DNA of 7,488 nucleotides from a bacterium (GTDB taxonomy: Bacteria > Armatimonadota > HRBIN16). Below the pieces are notes generated by a model. It worked only from the letters and a program-made list of their open reading frames with translations, was not told the DNA's origin and did not search any database. The stretch lies in the NCBI GenBank assembly GCA_025057335.1, contig JANWXG010000125.1, forward strand, positions 1 to 7,488, written 5' to 3'. Within the stretch, counting starts at the first letter, position 1. Each line of letters begins with the position of its first letter. Both the position numbers and the translations under genes were made by a program. This document shows positions 5,294-7,488 of this stretch, one piece after another.

Positions 5294-5890
5294 TCAATCT
5301 CCCTGCACGTAGCTGGCAAGAGCCTCCCGTAGGCGGGCACGCGCATGAAACAGGCGTGATTTCACTGTGCCCAGCGGGATGTCCAGCGCCTGCGCAATCT
5401 CCTCATAAGACAGCGACTCGATGTCGTGCAGCACCAATACTTCACGCATGGCTACAGGCAGGCGTTCTATCGCGCGCCCTAACAGGTCATGCAACTCCTC
5501 GCGCAGCAGCAGCTTCTCCGGATTGCTGTTGTCGTCAGGGAGTTCGATGGGAATTTCGCCACCAGCGTCATCCCCCTCCTCAGCGCGGCGCCACAGGGGA
5601 AACCACCCTCCTTCGCGCTGGCGGCGGCGAATCAGGTCACGGCAGAGGTTGGTCGCAATGCGGAACAGCCATGTCTGCAGGCTGCTCTCTTCGCGGAAGG
5701 CGCGTAGCGAGGTCACTGCCTTGACGAATACCTCCTGCGTGATGTCCTCGGCATCGGTCTCGTTGCCGACTAGCCGCCTCACGTACCCGTAGATTTTATG
5801 TTGGTAACGCTCTACTACCTCGTCGAAGGCGGTCCAGTCGTCCTCCTTGCACCGCGCCACCAGTGCCGCATCGGTATCGCTTAAGCGCAT
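5294..5890 (-). CDS. ECF-type RNA polymerase sigma factor (RpoE-like)
   Basis: A 198-residue group 4 sigma factor. Region 2 covers about 21-92 (AFDEVVERYQHKIYGYVRRL, DAEDITQEVFVKA, LQTWLFRIATNLCRDLIRRR) and binds the -10 element and core polymerase. Region 4 covers about 135-192 (LPVAMREVLVLHDIESLSYEEIA, then IPLGTVKSRLFHARARLRE) and binds the -35 element. An acidic linker of ~40 residues lies between them. The frame is open up to 6022, but I start at ATG 5890 (MRLSDTDAALVARC) because sigma homology begins there and GGAG sits 6 bases upstream; the ATG codons at 6022 and 5935 have no ribosome site. It is the first gene of a three-gene operon with its anti-sigma factor and an RseB-like protein. 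A possible ECF-type promoter upstream suggests self-activation. Confidence 0.95.
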   Translation of the reverse strand: MRLSDTDAALVARCKEDDWTAFDEVVERYQHKIYGYVRRLVGNETDAEDITQEVFVKAVTSLRAFREESSLQTWLFRIATNLCRDLIRRRQREGGWFPLWRRAEEGDDAGGEIPIELPDDNSNPEKLLLREELHDLLGRAIERLPVAMREVLVLHDIESLSYEEIAQALDIPLGTVKSRLFHARARLREALASYVQGD

Positions 5891-5896
5891 TGCCCG

Positions 5897-5900
5897 CTCC
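5897..5900 (-). promoter_or_regulatory. Ribosome binding site deciding the sigma factor start
   Basis: GGAG on the - strand, separated by six bases (CGGGCA) from the ATG at 5890. No comparable site precedes the two upstream in-frame ATGs, which settles the start choice. Confidence 0.7.
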
Positions 5901-5935
5901 AATGCTAAAGCCCCCTTCGCCACTCCTGCGTACAT

Positions 5936-5964
5936 TATGGACGACTCGCGGGGGCAAAAGTTCA
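5936..5964 (-). promoter_or_regulatory. Candidate ECF-type promoter of the sigma operon
   Basis: On the - strand TGAACTT (5964-5958) and GTCCATA (5942-5936) are separated by 15 bases. This resembles the RpoE-type pattern GGAACTT-N15-GTCTAA, so the sigma factor may activate its own operon. Transcription would begin near 5930, giving a leader of about 40 bases before the ATG at 5890 and excluding the longer open frame. The match is partial and no second target promoter is available here to confirm it. Confidence 0.35.
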
Positions 5965-6046
5965 CAGCGGACGTTCCCGAGGGTTCTGAGAGGGAATACG
6001 ATGCTTTAGAGAGGATAGACATGCTTGCCCGTTATTCGCGACGTCG

Positions 6047-6072
6047 GGCGGGGGGCTGAGAACGCCCCCGCC
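6047..6072 (-). terminator. GC-rich hairpin after the TIM-barrel gene
   Basis: Arms GGCGGGGG (6047-6054) and CCCCCGCC (6065-6072) form a perfect 8-bp stem with a 10-base loop, 6 bases past the TAG stop of the isomerase gene. There is no T-run on either side, so it may end transcription weakly or only protect the mRNA end. Confidence 0.45.
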
Positions 6073-6078
6073 TCAAGT

Positions 6079-6849
6079 CTACACCAGAAACTGTTCGTAT
6101 GCCCGGCGCAGTGCGGCGAAGGTATCGTTGCCCTTCGGGATGAACTCGTGCCCCACCCAGCGTTGATAGCCCGTCTCCTTGATGGCGCGGGCAATCGCGG
6201 GGTAGTACAGCTCTTGCGTCTCGTCCATGTCGTTACGACCGGGATTGCCTGCGGTGTGGATGTGCCCAATCCATTGGATGTTGTCGCGAATGGTGCGGAT
6301 GATATCGCCCTCCATAATCTGCATGTGGTAGATGTCGTAGAGCAGCTTCACAGCAGGCGAGTCAACCATCTGGCACACCTTGACACCCCACGCAGTGCGG
6401 TCACACTGGTAGTCCCTATGGTCTACTTTCGAGTTGAGCAGTTCGATTACAAGCATGACGCCTGCCTCTTCCGCAGCTTTCGCTACCTTCCTCAAGCCCT
6501 CGGCAGTGTTTTCCGCACCGCGCTCGTCGTCCAGCCCTGCGCGATTGCCCGAGAAGCAGACCAGGTTCGGGATGCCATATTTCTTTGCCAGCTCGATGTT
6601 GCGAAGTATCTCCTCGGTGATGCGCTGGTGGTTTTCACGACGGTTCAAGCCGTCGGTGAGGGAAGCGTGCCCCACGTAGCTAGCAATCTCCAGACCATGT
6701 TCCTTCGTCTGTTCCAGTATCTCTGTCGGAGCCAGGTCTACGCCATCGTATCCGATGGCTTTCGCCCCCCGCAGTAACTTCGCTGCATCGCCCTGAATAT
6801 CGGGGCGATGGATGAAGCACCACCACGAGAAGGACTGTTTGAACGACAT
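6079..6849 (-). CDS. Hydroxypyruvate isomerase-like TIM-barrel protein
   Basis: A 256-residue protein of the AP-endonuclease-2 / xylose isomerase-like TIM-barrel family, of the usual length for hydroxypyruvate isomerase (Hyi). Likely metal ligands are E136 (VIELLNSKVDH), D172 (LLYDIYHMQ), H198 (GHIHTAGNPGR) and E235 (VGHEFIPKG); H61 and H175 are likely active-site residues. The GNPGRNDMDETQELYY segment (201-216) is highly typical of Hyi-like enzymes. Hyi interconverts hydroxypyruvate and tartronate semialdehyde, but many family members act on other keto sugars, so the substrate is not fixed by sequence. No signal peptide, so cytoplasmic. The ATG at 6849 is preceded by GGGAGG at 6 bases. It appears to be a single-gene unit: a hairpin follows the stop and 188 bases separate it from the sigma start. 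Confidence 0.88.
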   Translation of the reverse strand: MSFKQSFSWWCFIHRPDIQGDAAKLLRGAKAIGYDGVDLAPTEILEQTKEHGLEIASYVGHASLTDGLNRRENHQRITEEILRNIELAKKYGIPNLVCFSGNRAGLDDERGAENTAEGLRKVAKAAEEAGVMLVIELLNSKVDHRDYQCDRTAWGVKVCQMVDSPAVKLLYDIYHMQIMEGDIIRTIRDNIQWIGHIHTAGNPGRNDMDETQELYYPAIARAIKETGYQRWVGHEFIPKGNDTFAALRRAYEQFLV

Positions 6850-6964
6850 CGCGTGCCTCCCAATGCTAGTTGATACCTGTTATTACCTTCGTGCTGTGCT
6901 TCCACTTTCCTCTGTGGCGCGGCAGAGAAATCCCTTGTACCAGAGGCGTCCTCGCCCATGAACC

Positions 6965-6983
6965 CACGTGCAAGATGCACGTG
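6965..6983. repeat. Perfect short hairpin at the edge of the array
   Basis: CACGTGCA and TGCACGTG form an 8-bp perfect stem around the loop AGA, ending 3 bases before the first array element. Confidence 0.6.
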
Positions 6984-6986
6984 CCA

Positions 6987-7239
6987 CTGGAGGGACGCGC
7001 TCCGTCGCGTCCAGCCCAAATGTTCGCCCTGGAGGGACGCGCTCCGTCGCGTCCGTCATCATGGTCACGACAGAGCGTGACCCTCCAGAGACGGCTCGCC
7101 CAGATTGGAGAGACGCGCTCCGTCGCGTCCACCTTCAGGGGCACGACGGAGCGTGACCCTCCAGCAGTGTTTGCCCAAATTGGGGGGACACGCTCCGCCA
7201 CGTCCACCTTCAGGGTCAAGACAGGGCGTGACCCTCCAG
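6987..7239. repeat. Array of seven 26-bp palindromic elements, 75-76-bp period
   Basis: Forward elements start at 6987, 7029, 7105 and 7180; inverted ones start at 7063, 7139 and 7214. All are 26 bp. Forward copies carry arms GGACGCG and CGCGTCC around the loop CTCCGT, perfect in the first two and with one to two mismatches in the others. Inverted copies carry GGTCACG and CGTGACC around ACAGAG, perfect in the first. Start-to-start distances alternate 34 and 41-42, so a forward-inverse pair recurs every 75-76 bases. Spacers are themselves similar (GCCCAAAT, ACCTTCAGG), showing growth by duplication of the whole unit. Arm changes are partly compensatory (GGACGCG versus GGTCACG), which favours selection for the hairpin. 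Confidence 0.9.
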
Positions 7240-7270
7240 CGGGGCAGCAGCACTCTGAAGGAAGGGGTCA

Positions 7271-7298
7271 GGGATTCTTCGCTCTGCCCAGGATGACA
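7271..7298 (-). repeat. TCATCCTGGG-type short repeat
   Basis: Read on the - strand it begins TGTCATCCTGGGC and ends GCGAAGAATCCC, matching the variant at 3689-3716. It faces the copy at 7339-7367. Confidence 0.72.
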
Positions 7299-7338
7299 GC
7301 GAGCTGGAGAAGGAGGCTTTCACCAAGCCACCCTCTTC

Positions 7339-7367
7339 TGTCATGCTGAGCGCAAGCGAAGCATCTC
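7339..7367 (+). repeat. TCATGCTGAG-type short repeat
   Basis: It begins TGTCATGCTGAGCGC and ends AAGCGAAGCATCTC, 29 bases, and is the cleanest copy in the window. Short internal complementarity (ATGCT/AGCAT, GCTT-like) could allow a small hairpin. Confidence 0.78.
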
Positions 7368-7400
7368 CACAAGCCAGGCAGTGCCTTCTGTCTGCACATG

Positions 7401-7418
7401 CCCCGTCGGGCAACGGGG
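7401..7418 (-). terminator. Hairpin after rpmB
   Basis: CCCCGT and ACGGGG form a 6-bp stem with a 6-base loop, starting 4 bases past the rpmB stop. No T-run follows on the - strand, so it is a weak or non-canonical terminator candidate. Confidence 0.45.
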
Positions 7419-7422
7419 TTGC

Positions 7423-7488
7423 CTACAGCGCGCGTTTGACCTTGCCCGCTTTCAGGCAGCGCGTGCAGACCTTGACTCGCCGCACGCT
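7423..7488 (-). CDS. rpmB: Ribosomal protein bL28, C-terminal end (partial)
   Basis: The last 21 codons and TAG stop of a gene that continues beyond the right edge. The translation SVRRVKVCTRCLKAGKVKRAL matches the conserved C-terminus of large-subunit protein bL28 (RRVRV.TRCL..GKV.RA). The CTRC pair is the C-terminal half of the zinc-binding Cys set found in the Cys-containing form of bL28; the N-terminal half lies outside the window. The frame is too short to stand out as an open frame but the residue pattern is distinctive. Confidence 0.88.
   Translation of the reverse strand, partial: SVRRVKVCTRCLKAGKVKRAL

Larger units (their letters stand above)
6850..7422. other. Repeat-rich gene-free region upstream of the isomerase gene
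   Basis: About 570 bases without a gene. Bases 6850-6960 must contain the isomerase promoter, but I see no confident -35/-10 pair. Then come a short perfect hairpin (6965-6983), the palindromic array (6987-7239), two repeats of the TCAT family in opposite orientation (7271-7298, 7339-7367) and a hairpin after rpmB. Open frames across the array contain repeated SVAS/RDPP-type peptides and are products of the repeat, not genes. Confidence 0.75.

Noticed and set aside
5891..6022. N-terminal extension of the sigma factor to the ATG at 6022
   Set aside because: The 44 extra residues are unlike any sigma region, lack a ribosome site and would overlap the candidate promoter; the ATG at 5890 has GGAG at six bases.
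6025..6777. 250-residue open frame on the + strand over the isomerase gene
   Set aside because: Antisense to a clearly conserved TIM-barrel gene; its translation has no family pattern.
6987..7239. CRISPR array
   Set aside because: Elements alternate in orientation, spacers resemble each other and step lengths alternate 34/42; a CRISPR has same-direction repeats and unique spacers.
6870..7349. 159-residue open frame through the repeat array
   Set aside because: Its sequence is the translated palindromic repeat (repeated RAPSRP / SVTLQ / RDPP peptides), with no start signal.

Overview
The window is GC-rich bacterial chromosomal DNA, with one gene entering at the left edge on the + strand and everything else on the - strand. 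Several traits suggest a thermophile-like, deeply branching lineage rather than a proteobacterium: a stand-alone hydroxypyruvate-isomerase-like TIM-barrel gene, an ECF sigma / zinc anti-sigma / RseB-like cascade, HEPN/MNT pairs, and many short hairpin repeats between genes. Armatimonadota or a similar phylum is my guess; nothing here proves it.

Layout. Positions 2-1264 (+): a 5'-truncated AlbA_2 / RecG-type ATPase-fold regulator with a C-terminal winged helix. Positions 1265-1760: no convincing gene, with a degenerate hairpin-repeat unit near 1677. Positions 1761-3510 (-): two tandem two-gene HEPN/MNT (toxin-antitoxin type) modules. Each has a minimal nucleotidyltransferase (2131-2535; 3075-3440) followed by an overlapping HEPN gene (1770-2174; 2665-3078). 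The two modules are nearly identical at both ends but strongly diverged in the middle. Positions 3511-3830: intergenic, with three short repeat elements. Positions 3831-5890 (-): a tight three-gene stress-response operon made of an ECF sigma factor, a membrane zinc anti-sigma factor and an exported RseB/LolA-like protein, with a possible self-regulated promoter upstream. Positions 6079-6849 (-): a TIM-barrel isomerase. Positions 6850-7422: gene-free, with a regular lattice of 26-bp palindromic elements and two copies of a second repeat family. Positions 7423-7488 (-): the last 21 codons of bL28 (rpmB).

How the genes work together. The sigma factor should be held at the membrane by the zinc anti-sigma factor, and the exported RseB-like protein is placed to sense envelope state, in the manner of the RpoE-RseA-RseB pathway. 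In each HEPN/MNT module the nucleotidyltransferase is expected to neutralise the HEPN partner by AMP transfer. The left gene is a probable DNA-binding regulator with no clear link to the modules.

The most unusual signals are: (1) the two HEPN/MNT modules with homogenised ends and diverged cores, where near-identity stops at the catalytic DxD codons; (2) a duplicated promoter that places the start codon almost at the transcription start; (3) the 75-76-bp-period array of alternating palindromes at 6987-7239, single units of which flank the HEPN/MNT tandem on both sides.
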